Under the pieces are notes generated by a model, which saw nothing but the letters and a program-made list of their open reading frames with translations, was not told the DNA's origin and did no database searches. Source: Novosphingobium nitrogenifigens DSM 19370 (GTDB lineage: Bacteria > Pseudomonadota > Alphaproteobacteria > Sphingomonadales > Sphingomonadaceae). From it: a DNA stretch of 64,000 nt. The first letter of the stretch is position 1; the number at the start of each line of letters is the position of its first letter. Positions 9,457-17,735 of this stretch are shown here, piece by piece. The DNA is taken from contig NZ_GL876933.1 of the NCBI RefSeq assembly GCF_000192575.1, forward strand, positions 1 to 64,000. Reading direction: 5' to 3'. Made by a program: the position numbers and the translations under genes.

Positions 9457-10244
9457 GCCGCCTCGCTGGACGCAGAGGATCTCGAAGAGGACCCGCGATT
9501 GTCGCCCTCCCCTGTCGGTCCGCCATCACTGCCGATTTCATCCCGAACGGCGGGCTCCTGCCGGGTAAGCACGTCCACGATCCCCGCCAGCTTCCTGACA
9601 TCGGCCAGCGCAAGACTGGCCGGAGCATAGCGTGCCAGCGTCTGCTGCATCCCGACCGCCTCGTTCACCGCTTCGTCCCGATGGATCTGGGCGATCAAAT
9701 TGTCGCCCAGCAATTCGCGCAGGAACAGCGCGGCATGGCGGGCAAAGCGACGCGTCTCGTCAAGCTGGTTGAGAACGAAGACCGTACGGTCGAGCGTATC
9801 GAGACGCCGCCCCGGACTGACTTGCGGCAAGAGCGCCAGCGACATCGCCGCCGGAAGCAAGGCACAGACATGGAGACGCGCATGACGCTGCAGCAGGCGC
9901 GCGAGCGCAAAATCGCCTGAGGCGACGTCCGCGATATAGAACGTCTCCCCGTCGAAAGGCAGATCGCCAGAACGCAGGGCTTCGGCGAAATCCTCCTGCG
10001 CGCTGGCGCGACGCCCGGACCGCAGCGAGACCCCGCCGACGGCGACCTGATCGATCACGTCGTCTTCGAGATCGGGCAGCGGATGATCGGGGGAAAGCCC
10101 GAAGTAATGCTTCACGCCCCCTTGTGCGGTCATGTCCAGCAGGACGACTTCGCGCCCCAGTTGCGACAGCCCTTGCGCCAGACCGGCGGCAATGAAGCTC
10201 GTTCCCACACCGCCCTTGGGCGAATGGCACAGGATCAGCGGCAT
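9453..10244 (-). CDS. bcsQ: BcsQ-like ParA/MinD-family ATPase
   Basis: Cytoplasmic MinD/ParA-superfamily protein associated with cellulose synthase; in E. coli BcsQ is an essential component of the secretion complex. The N-terminus carries the nucleotide-binding motif SPKGGVGTSF (about residues 8-17), followed by VVLLDMTAQGG as the Walker A-prime-like strand. The usual lysine before the Ser/Thr is replaced by Thr, a feature I also recall in E. coli BcsQ. It sits between the BcsR/P-like gene (TGATG overlap) and bcsAB (four-base overlap), so translation is probably coupled. The C-terminal tail after residue 235 is acidic and Ser-rich. The call is supported by motif, length (263 aa) and position. 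Confidence 0.9.
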   Translation of the reverse strand: MPLILCHSPKGGVGTSFIAAGLAQGLSQLGREVVLLDMTAQGGVKHYFGLSPDHPLPDLEDDVIDQVAVGGVSLRSGRRASAQEDFAEALRSGDLPFDGETFYIADVASGDFALARLLQRHARLHVCALLPAAMSLALLPQVSPGRRLDTLDRTVFVLNQLDETRRFARHAALFLRELLGDNLIAQIHRDEAVNEAVGMQQTLARYAPASLALADVRKLAGIVDVLTRQEPAVRDEIGSDGGPTGEGDNRGSSSRSSASSEAA

Positions 10245-10609
10245 CAGAGTTCTCCCGCCGCAACCTGGTCGTTCAGCCGCTTGAGTAGCGAGCGGACATC
10301 ATCCTGCGGACGACGCGGGGCCGTGGCGGGCGGCGAGGCAGATGCTTGCGCGCCGTATCCGCCGAAAAGACCAGCCACCCGGACCGGTTCTGCATGGGGG
10401 ATCGTGGGAGTTCCGGTGTCCCGCCCTTGCGCCGGATCGTCGGTGAAAAGGCTCCGCGAGTCCTCGTCCGTGCCCGAAATCCTGGGATCGCGGATCAGTG
10501 CCTCGAACAAGGGCCAGAGTTCCATGTCCGCGAAATTGTCGCGGAACTCCTGGTACTTGAACTTGCCCTGCCCCAGTCTGCTCAGGAGATTCGCCGCATC
10601 CGACCGCAT
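10244..10609 (-). CDS. BcsR/BcsP-like small regulatory subunit of cellulose synthase
   Basis: First gene of the cellulose operon. The N-terminal half contains a pattern seen in BcsR: a short leucine-rich helix, FKYQEFRDN and then ELWPLFEALI (about residues 17-40), resembling the Tyr-x-Glu...Trp-Pro-Leu signature of that family. The C-terminal half is Pro/Ala/Ser-rich and ends in a predicted helix (DDVRSLLKRLNDQV). BcsP of other alpha- and betaproteobacteria combines a BcsR-like start with a proline-rich tail, so this 121-aa protein may be BcsP rather than BcsR. Its likely partner is BcsQ, encoded directly downstream with a one-base overlap. A GGAAGG ribosome binding site precedes the ATG. The distinction between BcsR and BcsP is not settled by the sequence. 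Confidence 0.7.
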   Translation of the reverse strand: MRSDAANLLSRLGQGKFKYQEFRDNFADMELWPLFEALIRDPRISGTDEDSRSLFTDDPAQGRDTGTPTIPHAEPVRVAGLFGGYGAQASASPPATAPRRPQDDVRSLLKRLNDQVAAGEL

Positions 10610-10867
10610 TGCTGGCCCTTCCGTATTTCAACGGAAGAAGTGCTCCACAATGGTTAACATTTGATTGGACGGAGGCGATTCGATTTCCTCTTTGTCAAAC
10701 CTTTGCGGATAACTCCCCCCGCCCCGAAGCGTTCGCCCCAACGCGCACGGCCTCATCCCGAACTCCTCTGAAGGAAGCCTCGCCGCAGGGGCAGATTATT
10801 CCTTGCATGTCAGCGCCCAGTGGCTTCAACAGGCGCAAGAAGCCCATTCCTTTGCGGAGTAACGGTC
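10610..10867. promoter_or_regulatory. Divergent promoter region of the cellulose operon
   Basis: This 258-bp gap separates the cellulose operon (minus) from an isochorismatase-like gene (plus) and must hold both promoters. On the minus strand a TTGACA hexamer occurs at 10693-10698, but no convincing -10 box lies at 17 bp, so the promoter is only suggested. A GGAG motif at 10856-10859 serves as the ribosome binding site of the plus gene. No clear operator palindrome was seen. Confidence 0.4.
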
Positions 10868-11473
10868 GTGCAAGCATCCTCCACAGCCCTGGTCCTGATC
10901 GAGTTCCAGAACGATTTCACCACGCCCGGCGGGGTTCAGCATGACGCAGTGAAAGGCGTGATGGAAAGCACGGGCATGCTCGCCAATACCTGCGACCTCG
11001 TGGCCAAGGCGCGGGAAGCGGGCGTGACCATCATGCATGCCGCGATTTCCTTTGCGGACGGCTACCCGGAAATCGCCAGTGAAAGCTATGGCATCCTTGC
11101 CGGGGTCAAGGCCGCGGGCGCCTTCAAGCGCGGTAGCTGGGGCGCGGCCATCGTCGACGGCCTTGCCCCGCAGGAAGGCGACGTGGTGATCGAGGGCAAG
11201 CGCGGTCTCGACTGCTTTGCCAGTACCAATCTCGATTTCATCCTGCGCCAGCGCGGGATCGTCACGGTGGCTCTTGCAGGCTTCCTCACCAACTGCTGTG
11301 TCGAATCGACCATGCGATCGGCCTACGAACGCGGGTTCCGCGTCGTCACCCTGACCGACTGCACCGCCACGCTGTCGCAAGAAGAACAGCGCCTCGCCGT
11401 CGAAAAGAACTTCCCGATGTTCTCGCTGCCGATGACGCACGATGCCTTCCTGTCGGACCTCCAGCAGGGCTGA
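10868..11473 (+). CDS. Isochorismatase-family cysteine hydrolase
   Basis: Cytoplasmic hydrolase of the isochorismatase-like fold (201 aa). The expected catalytic triad is visible: Asp16 in EFQNDF, Lys111 in EGKRGLDCF and Cys144 in FLTNCCVES, with the non-prolyl cis-peptide region just before the cysteine. Family members hydrolyse isochorismate, nicotinamide, biuret, ureidoacrylate or similar amides; the substrate cannot be read from the sequence. The GTG at 10868 is chosen because GGAGT lies eight bases upstream and the protein then begins at the first beta strand; an ATG at 10820 would add 16 residues without homology. It is a single gene facing away from the cellulose operon and has no obvious link with polysaccharide work. 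Confidence 0.85.
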   Translation: MQASSTALVLIEFQNDFTTPGGVQHDAVKGVMESTGMLANTCDLVAKAREAGVTIMHAAISFADGYPEIASESYGILAGVKAAGAFKRGSWGAAIVDGLAPQEGDVVIEGKRGLDCFASTNLDFILRQRGIVTVALAGFLTNCCVESTMRSAYERGFRVVTLTDCTATLSQEEQRLAVEKNFPMFSLPMTHDAFLSDLQQG

Positions 11474-11505
11474 AAGCCTTCACTCAGGTCACCCGGCGTA
11501 TCGGC

Positions 11506-13380
11506 TCAGTGAACTTCGCGACGAGGGAAGAACGGCACGCCATCCGTGCCGTTCGCCCTTGAGGCCGGGAGAAGGTCCGGCGGCCCTTCCCCGCCGTCGT
11601 CGGCAAAGACGACGCGGTCGCGCCCCGCACTCTTGGCGGCATAAAGCGCCGCGTCGGCCGCGCGATAGAGGCGCGTAAAATCGTCTCCGGCCTTTGCCAG
11701 AGCGACGCCGATGCTGGCGGTCACGCGGATCGGCACTTGCGCCGCACGGTGGTCGCAGGCCGCGATGCCGAGGCGGATGCTCTCGGCAAAATTGACAAGC
11801 GCAAAGCGCCCCATGCCGGTGACGAGCAGCGCGAATTCCTCGCCACCGAGCCGCGCGACGCTCTGCGTCGGAGACGTCCATCGGGCGAGACGCTGGGCGA
11901 TCGCGACCAGAACCGCATCGCCCGCGTCATGACCGTAAGTATCGTTGATCGCCTTGAAGCTGTCGATGTCGATCAGCAACAGGGCAACCCTGCCTTCTCC
12001 GCTATCGTCGGGACCGGACGGCGCGACGTGGTCGAAGCAGGGCGCGATCGTTTCGAGAAAGCCGCGCCGGTTGGCAAGCCCGGTCAAGGGATCGCGCCGA
12101 GCCTGTTCATTGGCGGCCGCTTCGGCCAGCAACGCGCGATCACGTTCAAGGCGCAGGGCCGCAAAGCGCCGCGTCGCCGAAAGCGCGACCCACACGGTCT
12201 GCCAGGCCGAAGCCAGAATCACCAGCATCTGCGCCCCACCGCCCCACAGGATGTCGCCGAGGTCGAAGAAACCGGACGTGCACATGACCAGCAAGGGCAC
12301 CGACCAAGCCCCGAGCATGGTCCGCGCGCCCGCACTTCCCCGGCGCCAGGCAACCGCCATCGATGCCATGATCGACAAGACCATCAGCAGAAAGAGGACA
12401 CCCTCGACCGTGGCCAAGGCATCGAGATTGCCCGCACGCAACAGGCCCAGCGGCACCGCGAGCGTCCCCACCCCGAGAGCCAGCGCAATCGATAGCCGAC
12501 GTAGCCAGCGCGGCACTTGTTCCGGTTCGAGCGACGCCGAAAGGCTGAGCGCGGCGAGCATCATCGCAAGCCCGGCAATGAGCGTCCCGGCCTGCGACGA
12601 GACTGTCCCGGCCATTCCGGGAAAGACGAAAAGATGGAGCTGCGACCAGACCAGTCCCCACACCGCCATCAGCGTGGCCCACGTTCCTTGCAACGCGAAA
12701 AACATCCGTCGCGTCGAAACAGCCATCGCGAAGTGGTAAAGCGCCCCGATCAGCAAGAGCATCAATCCGGCACCGGTCAAAGTCGACAGAGCCGAAATCT
12801 GGCCTTCGGCGGCGCTCGCCTCGACCACACGAAGGCGCAGAACGCCCGTACTCGCGAGGCGGTCAAAGCGCAGGACGATCCCGGAGAGCGGCGATTCGAA
12901 GTTTGCCGGAGCAAAGATCATCTGCCCGCCCACGCGCCAATGCGTCCCGAAATCACCACTGCGGACATCCTGCCACTCGGTGACGCCGTTTGCATGGCGG
13001 AACCCGACGAGCAGGCGATCGAACCGCGTCGAATGCACCATCAGGACCGGCGCGGTTCGTCCGCCCTGAAACAGGTGCGCATCGCCGCTCAGCCACAGGC
13101 TGCCGTGCTGGTATCCGGCGGGGCTGCCCGAACAAGCGACGCGCTGCGGCAGATCGTGATCGTGCGCTGCGGAAGGAATTGGGGTGGTGGCGTGGCAGAA
13201 TGCCGAAATCGGCAGCCAGTCGCTGCGCGACAAGGCCGCTGTCGTGGCCGTCGCCGCAAAAGCGGGAGCGACGAGAAGAGTCAGTACCAGCGCAAGGCGC
13301 GTCGCCAAATGCCGGACCGAATGCCGGAATCGCCCCCGGCATCGTACATCGATCCGGGGAGGGCGACAGATACCGAGCAT
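11506..13380 (-). CDS. Membrane diguanylate cyclase (7TM-DISM type sensor + GGDEF)
   Basis: Makes cyclic di-GMP from two GTP. An N-terminal hydrophobic signal segment is followed by a periplasmic beta-rich region (about 50-200), a set of membrane helices (about 205-385) typical of 7TM-DISM sensors, a short coiled linker and a C-terminal GGDEF domain. The active-site loop is GGEEF (512-516), an active variant, and DPLTGLANRR starts the domain. The inhibitory I-site RxxD expected just upstream is absent (SPTQ stands there), so product feedback may be lacking. The gene lies next to the cellulose operon, whose BcsA carries a PilZ domain, and may be a local activator; this is inference. Translation could start at GTG 13386 or ATG 13380. 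Confidence 0.88.
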   Translation of the reverse strand: MLGICRPPRIDVRCRGRFRHSVRHLATRLALVLTLLVAPAFAATATTAALSRSDWLPISAFCHATTPIPSAAHDHDLPQRVACSGSPAGYQHGSLWLSGDAHLFQGGRTAPVLMVHSTRFDRLLVGFRHANGVTEWQDVRSGDFGTHWRVGGQMIFAPANFESPLSGIVLRFDRLASTGVLRLRVVEASAAEGQISALSTLTGAGLMLLLIGALYHFAMAVSTRRMFFALQGTWATLMAVWGLVWSQLHLFVFPGMAGTVSSQAGTLIAGLAMMLAALSLSASLEPEQVPRWLRRLSIALALGVGTLAVPLGLLRAGNLDALATVEGVLFLLMVLSIMASMAVAWRRGSAGARTMLGAWSVPLLVMCTSGFFDLGDILWGGGAQMLVILASAWQTVWVALSATRRFAALRLERDRALLAEAAANEQARRDPLTGLANRRGFLETIAPCFDHVAPSGPDDSGEGRVALLLIDIDSFKAINDTYGHDAGDAVLVAIAQRLARWTSPTQSVARLGGEEFALLVTGMGRFALVNFAESIRLGIAACDHRAAQVPIRVTASIGVALAKAGDDFTRLYRAADAALYAAKSAGRDRVVFADDGGEGPPDLLPASRANGTDGVPFFPRREVH

Positions 13381-13450
13381 GGCCACATGCTTTAACTCGG
13401 GAATCTGTTCAAATCTTTAAAATGATAAGACTTTGGCGAAAACATTCCAA

Positions 13451-14722
13451 TCAGGCTCGCGGCACCCGAAGCGGGGCCGCCAAACCATTCCCCTCCTCTT
13501 TGTTACGATGGTCGAGCAGCACCTGTCCGGTCGCGCTCATGATCACCGCCGCCACCCCGTGCAGATCGTTCATCGGAGTCATCCGATGGCGGTAATCGTC
13601 CGTTTCGGGCTGGGGCGGAGTGTCCCGGACACCCCCGAAAACCCGTCCGTCAGCCGCGACCTTGCGCTGCAGCAATCCGGCATAGGCCCGCCGTGCCGCA
13701 GCCGCGAAAGGCACCTCGGGAAGATCACCCTCGACCACAGCCCTGGCAAAGTAATAGGAAATCATGCCGGTCGCCGACGTTTCAGCATAACTGGATGGTT
13801 CGTCGACGACTTCATGCCACAGCCCGTCGGCATCCTGAAACCGCAAGAGATCCCAACCGAATTGGCGAAGAACAGGTTTCACCATTTCGGCCTCGCGCGA
13901 TTGCGGCGGCATGGCCATGAGCGTTTCGACCAGTCCACGCAGAACCCAGGCCTGGGCCCGCCCCCATTTCGTCCGGGTCAGGCCTCCCGGTCCGCCACGA
14001 TAGGGCCAATGGCGGGGCCAATCTCGGGCAGGCCCCCACAATCCCGTCGCCGGATCGCGCAGGACATTTCGAAACAGCAGGATCTGCCCTACCGCTTCGC
14101 GCGCATATCCCGCGTCCCCCGTCATCGCGGACGTGCGCGCCATGCGAGTCACGTATTCCTGGAACTGATCGACCAGCATCGGACGCGATGGGGCCTGCCC
14201 GAACGCGATCGCGCCGTCCGCCGCCCGTCCGACCGATGCCCGATACCGCGCGCTTTCTTCGACATAGGCCGCGTCCCGGTCTTTGGACGGAGCTGCCCGC
14301 ACCAGTTCGAACGACAGGCTGCAGAACAGCTCCCTTTCAAACGGCTGGACCGGATCGTTGCCCAGCCGTTGCCGGGCCAGCGCGAGGCCATGATCGAGAA
14401 GATCCCCCCGCCGCTGGGCACGGGCAAAGCCGATCAGGGCGATCGTTTCCATGTCCTGTGCATAGAAACCGGGATGCCCCGTCTCGACGATGTGGCTCCG
14501 CACCCGATCGACCACCTGCGCAGGGGAAAGGCCCGCTTGCCAGGCCGATTCGGCCATCGTGATGTCGTGGCGCGAATTGACGCTCTCGGCATGGTCGGCA
14601 AGTTGCACCGAGGCGACCGCGACGACGAGGACCAACAGCGCTTCCCGCCCGCGCACCAGGCGCCTGACCTGCCGCCATCCCCGCGACAGGCGCTGGGCCA
14701 CAACTCTGGGGCCAGCACCCAC
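13451..14722 (-). CDS. GH105/GH88-like unsaturated uronyl hydrolase, membrane-anchored
   Basis: Predicted hydrolase with an (alpha/alpha)6 barrel. Motifs characteristic of the unsaturated rhamnogalacturonyl/glucuronyl hydrolases are visible: WGRAQAW in the middle and DGLWHEVVDE followed by YAETSATGM near residue 320. An N-terminal basic stretch and one hydrophobic segment (about 27-45) suggest an inner-membrane anchor with the catalytic domain in the periplasm. Such enzymes remove 4,5-unsaturated uronic acids produced by lyases, so the gene hints that the exopolysaccharide contains uronic acid and is processed by a lyase. It lies nine bases after the flippase gene and begins with GTG; no strong ribosome binding site is seen, so the exact start is uncertain. 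Confidence 0.75.
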   Translation of the reverse strand: MGAGPRVVAQRLSRGWRQVRRLVRGREALLVLVVAVASVQLADHAESVNSRHDITMAESAWQAGLSPAQVVDRVRSHIVETGHPGFYAQDMETIALIGFARAQRRGDLLDHGLALARQRLGNDPVQPFERELFCSLSFELVRAAPSKDRDAAYVEESARYRASVGRAADGAIAFGQAPSRPMLVDQFQEYVTRMARTSAMTGDAGYAREAVGQILLFRNVLRDPATGLWGPARDWPRHWPYRGGPGGLTRTKWGRAQAWVLRGLVETLMAMPPQSREAEMVKPVLRQFGWDLLRFQDADGLWHEVVDEPSSYAETSATGMISYYFARAVVEGDLPEVPFAAAARRAYAGLLQRKVAADGRVFGGVRDTPPQPETDDYRHRMTPMNDLHGVAAVIMSATGQVLLDHRNKEEGNGLAAPLRVPRA

Positions 14723-14731
14723 CGGCGCGGA

Positions 14732-16210
14732 TCAGGCCTGCGCGCGCGACCGCGCGCGACCGCGAAAGATCCGTTGCAGCAAGGGCCCCGCCTGGGCAAC
14801 GGCGGTCCGCCGACGATAGGCGACGCCAGCTGTCGCAGCCAACGCGACAGCCCACAGCCCGAGCGGAATGGTCCATTCACCCTGCCCGAGCCGGTATCCG
14901 GCCGTACACAGCGCGAGCCCGGCGACCGTGAACAGCCCGATGTCGATCATGTCGGCAAGTGCCGCACGATCGCTGGTGCGGTCGACGAGATACGTCGCCG
15001 TCACGAAGGCCAGCACTTCGCCGATGACGAAGCCGATGAGAATTCCGGGCAATCCGCCGATCACCACCTGTCCCCCGATGGCGAGCGGGAAGGCGAGCAG
15101 ACGCAGAAGATTGTTGGCCATCACCTGCCGCGAACGCCCCATGCCCAAAGCAAACGTCGTGGGCCATCCCCGCAGGAACCGGGCGGTCTGAAGCACGCCG
15201 ACAAGGGCGACCGTATAGGCCGCGACAGCAAACCGATGCCCGTAAAGCAGCGGCACCATGACCGGCATCGTCGCGCAAAACCCCAGCAGCATGGCAAGAC
15301 CGAGCAACAGGAAATGCCCGCCCAGAACATCGACGCGCTGGTTGAGCAAGCTCTCGTCACGCCGGGCATCGACCACCTGGGGCAGATTGACCGACTGGAC
15401 CAGCCGGGTAATCAATCCCGTCGGATAATAGATCAGCAGCAGCAGCGCGGCATAATACCCGAGCGCCTCGACCCCCAGCCGTTTCCCGATCAGCAGCCGG
15501 TCCCCCTGCTGCCCGATGAAAAGCAACAGTCCGTCGATCATCAGGGGCCAGCTATAGGCACGCAACGCCTTCCACGACGCGGCGACGAAACCCAGCCGGA
15601 AAGGCCGTTCGGCAAAGAAATGGGACACGCCCACCATGGCCAGCGAACGCCCCGCCAGACCAAAGGCCACCGCGTAATAACTGTGCGTCAGGATCGCGAT
15701 CACGGCCGCCCCCACCAGCGCCAGCGATTCCGATGCGATCATCATCCAGCCTTCGGGGCCGAAATTGTGCGCACGCTGGAACCGTTTCACATCGTAGTGC
15801 AGGAATGCGAGAATCAGCGGGGAAAGACACAGCCAGCGAATCCCGACCGCCAGTTCGGGCCGGTCATAAAACATCGCCAGCGGCTTCGCGATCAGGAGCA
15901 GCGTTCCCGCCATGACCGCGCACCGCACGAGATTGACGAGCTGGACCATCGACTGCACCCGGGGGTCATCGCCATCCTCGCTCTGGATGAGATAGATCGA
16001 AATGCCGCCTTCGGTCAGAAGGTCGAAGAACAGCGACGTCAGGATCAGGATCGCGGCAAGGCCAAGCTGCTCGGGCCCCAGGATCCGGGCAAGGACGACA
16101 TAGCGGACAAGCGCGCAGACTTGTGCAACCACCGACCCGATGAAGAAAACCTTCATGCCCGATCGTTGGGGGCCCGACCGTTTGGACGAGGTATCGGATC
16201 GAGCGGTCAT
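14732..16210 (-). CDS. wzx: Wzx-type polysaccharide flippase
   Basis: Integral inner-membrane protein of the MOP/polysaccharide transport family, 492 aa with about 12-14 hydrophobic segments spread over the whole length and a basic C-terminal tail. Such proteins flip undecaprenyl-linked repeat units to the periplasmic face for polymerisation by Wzy. The N-terminal part (FFIGSVVAQVCALVRYVVLARILGP) is typical of the family. The start ATG at 16210 has a GGAG ribosome site six bases upstream. Neighbours are a glycosyltransferase upstream and the GH105-like hydrolase downstream on the same strand, and Wza/Wzz/Wzy partners are encoded within 15 kb, consistent with a Wzx/Wzy pathway. The specific sugar substrate is unknown. 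Confidence 0.9.
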   Translation of the reverse strand: MTARSDTSSKRSGPQRSGMKVFFIGSVVAQVCALVRYVVLARILGPEQLGLAAILILTSLFFDLLTEGGISIYLIQSEDGDDPRVQSMVQLVNLVRCAVMAGTLLLIAKPLAMFYDRPELAVGIRWLCLSPLILAFLHYDVKRFQRAHNFGPEGWMMIASESLALVGAAVIAILTHSYYAVAFGLAGRSLAMVGVSHFFAERPFRLGFVAASWKALRAYSWPLMIDGLLLFIGQQGDRLLIGKRLGVEALGYYAALLLLIYYPTGLITRLVQSVNLPQVVDARRDESLLNQRVDVLGGHFLLLGLAMLLGFCATMPVMVPLLYGHRFAVAAYTVALVGVLQTARFLRGWPTTFALGMGRSRQVMANNLLRLLAFPLAIGGQVVIGGLPGILIGFVIGEVLAFVTATYLVDRTSDRAALADMIDIGLFTVAGLALCTAGYRLGQGEWTIPLGLWAVALAATAGVAYRRRTAVAQAGPLLQRIFRGRARSRAQA

Positions 16211-16303
16211 TGCGGCTCCACAAAGCGCCCGTTCGGGGCCACTTTCATCGCGACGGCAATAGCGTGGATTTCCTCGTCATGCTTGCCCCCCGATGACATC
16301 GGA

Positions 16304-17299
16304 TCACGATGCCCACCGGTCAACCAGCCCGTCAAGTTTGCCGATCAACTCGGTCTGATCGAGCGTGGCCCGTACCGGTTCGCTGGCCCGCGCCTTTTCG
16401 AGTGCTGCCCCGAGATCGTCGTCAGAGCCGACCATGGTCACGATCCCGCGGTTGGCAAATGTCTCGGCGATTTCCCACTGGTGATTGTCATAGTGCTCGC
16501 CACGCTCGAACATGCGCGGAATGACGATCACCCGGCATCCGGCCTGAAGCGCGGTGATGATCGAGCCCGTCCCGGCGTGGCAGATGACGATGTCCGCCCG
16601 GCGCAGGATATCCTGCACGTCATGGAACGAGAGCACTTCGTGCGTCTCGATGTCCTTGTCGACCTCAACCGGACTGCAATGCCCGGTTTGCAGGATGACA
16701 TGCTCGGGAATCTGCCCCGCGCGCTTGGCCTCGTCGACAAGCCGGATCAGCCGCTCGAACGGCAGCGTCGCACCGACCGTTGCAAAGACCAGCGGCTCCT
16801 TCTTGTCGGTCGCCTTGCCCAGCCTGCGAAACGGATCGACGACGCTGGCCCCGGCCCATTTGCGGGCCGACTGCGCCGATTGGGCGATACGGACATGGGC
16901 CAGCGGCGACGCGATCCGCGCAAAGGCCGAGGGCCCCTGGAAACGGGCAAAGGAGTCGATCAGGACAATCTTGGCTCCGAGCGCCCGTGCGAAGAGAACG
17001 GGGAAATAACAGGACCCCGCACCGGTCGTGACGACGACGCCCGGCCTTTCGCGCAGGATAATCCACAATGAACGCAACACGCTGAAAATCGCGCCGCGCA
17101 GCATTTCGAAGCGTTTGCCCAGCCGGGCCTGGCCCAGCGCGACATGGGGAATGAAATACGTTTTGCATCGCTGGGCGATGTCGCGGGTCAGGGCCGTGTC
17201 CTCGGTGACGAAGAAGCAATCCTTCGAACGCCAGAACGGTTCAAGGTCCAGAAGTTGCCGCACATGGCCGCCACCTGACGCGATCAGAGCTATTCGCAC
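16304..17299 (-). CDS. Fused PssD/PssE-type (Alg14/Alg13-like) glycosyltransferase
   Basis: Cytoplasmic GT-B glycosyltransferase, 331 aa. The N-terminal half resembles EpsF/PssD/Alg14 (ALIASGGGHVRQLL, then TTGAGSCYFP), and the C-terminal half resembles PssE/Alg13/GT28 with CHAGTGSIITALQAG and a RMFERGEHYDNHQ nucleotide-binding loop. In rhizobia PssD and PssE are separate chains that together add glucuronic acid to a lipid-linked glucose; here they are joined, suggesting a glucuronosyl transfer early in repeat-unit assembly. The GTG at 17299 follows an AGGGA site and starts at the first beta strand; a longer reading from 17407 adds 36 residues without family likeness. It heads the minus-strand run with wzx, the GH105-like gene and the cyclase. 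Confidence 0.82.
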   Translation of the reverse strand: MRIALIASGGGHVRQLLDLEPFWRSKDCFFVTEDTALTRDIAQRCKTYFIPHVALGQARLGKRFEMLRGAIFSVLRSLWIILRERPGVVVTTGAGSCYFPVLFARALGAKIVLIDSFARFQGPSAFARIASPLAHVRIAQSAQSARKWAGASVVDPFRRLGKATDKKEPLVFATVGATLPFERLIRLVDEAKRAGQIPEHVILQTGHCSPVEVDKDIETHEVLSFHDVQDILRRADIVICHAGTGSIITALQAGCRVIVIPRMFERGEHYDNHQWEIAETFANRGIVTMVGSDDDLGAALEKARASEPVRATLDQTELIGKLDGLVDRWAS

Positions 17300-17735
17300 T
17301 AGATGGTTCCCTGCGGTTACGAGTCTGTTCGACCCGAAAATTGGCGACGGATCACGAACTTCTGAAAATGTACAAACAGGAAACCAGTTGCACACCCCCA
17401 TAGGCAATCAAGACATTGGTTACCATCCAATGCTTGCCGATGAGTGAATCGCTTTCTCACATTCGTCTCCCCGGAATCACCCCGGAGACTGCAAAAAACC
17501 AAGAATCGCGTCGCTTCAACATAAGTCCCACAGCCCCCGGAACCACCAGCAACCACATGATTTAACTTAATTTAAACCATACAAAAACACAATCCCGCAA
17601 AAGCAGCCGAGAGATGCGATTAACAAAGGATTCGGAAATCACTGGCGAAATGCAATGATTTTTATAGCTTTCGAGTATACACAGCCACAAGGATCAAAGA
17701 TACCGTTCCCGATATAACCAGGCGATGAGGTCCCA
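17300..17735. promoter_or_regulatory. Divergent intergenic region with a hairpin
   Basis: This 436-bp, comparatively AT-rich gap separates two divergent transcription units. No convincing coding frame was found. An inverted repeat (GTCTCC at 17465-17470, GGAGAC at 17484-17489, with CCGG elements inside) lies about 165 bp upstream of the minus gene and is followed on the plus strand by an A-run. It could be an operator, an mRNA leader hairpin or an old terminator. Promoters for both directions are expected but no clear boxes were identified. Confidence 0.4.

Noticed and set aside
6742..9630. Long plus-strand open frame of 962 codons opposite bcsAB
   Set aside because: It is the mirror of the high-GC bcsAB gene. 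Its translation is rich in Arg, His and Gly, has no recognised fold, and the opposite strand carries unmistakable cellulose synthase motifs.
13433..17071. Plus-strand frame of 1212 codons across three minus genes
   Set aside because: It runs opposite a GH105-like hydrolase, a flippase and a glycosyltransferase, each with clear motifs. The product is low-complexity and basic, typical of antisense frames in GC-rich DNA.
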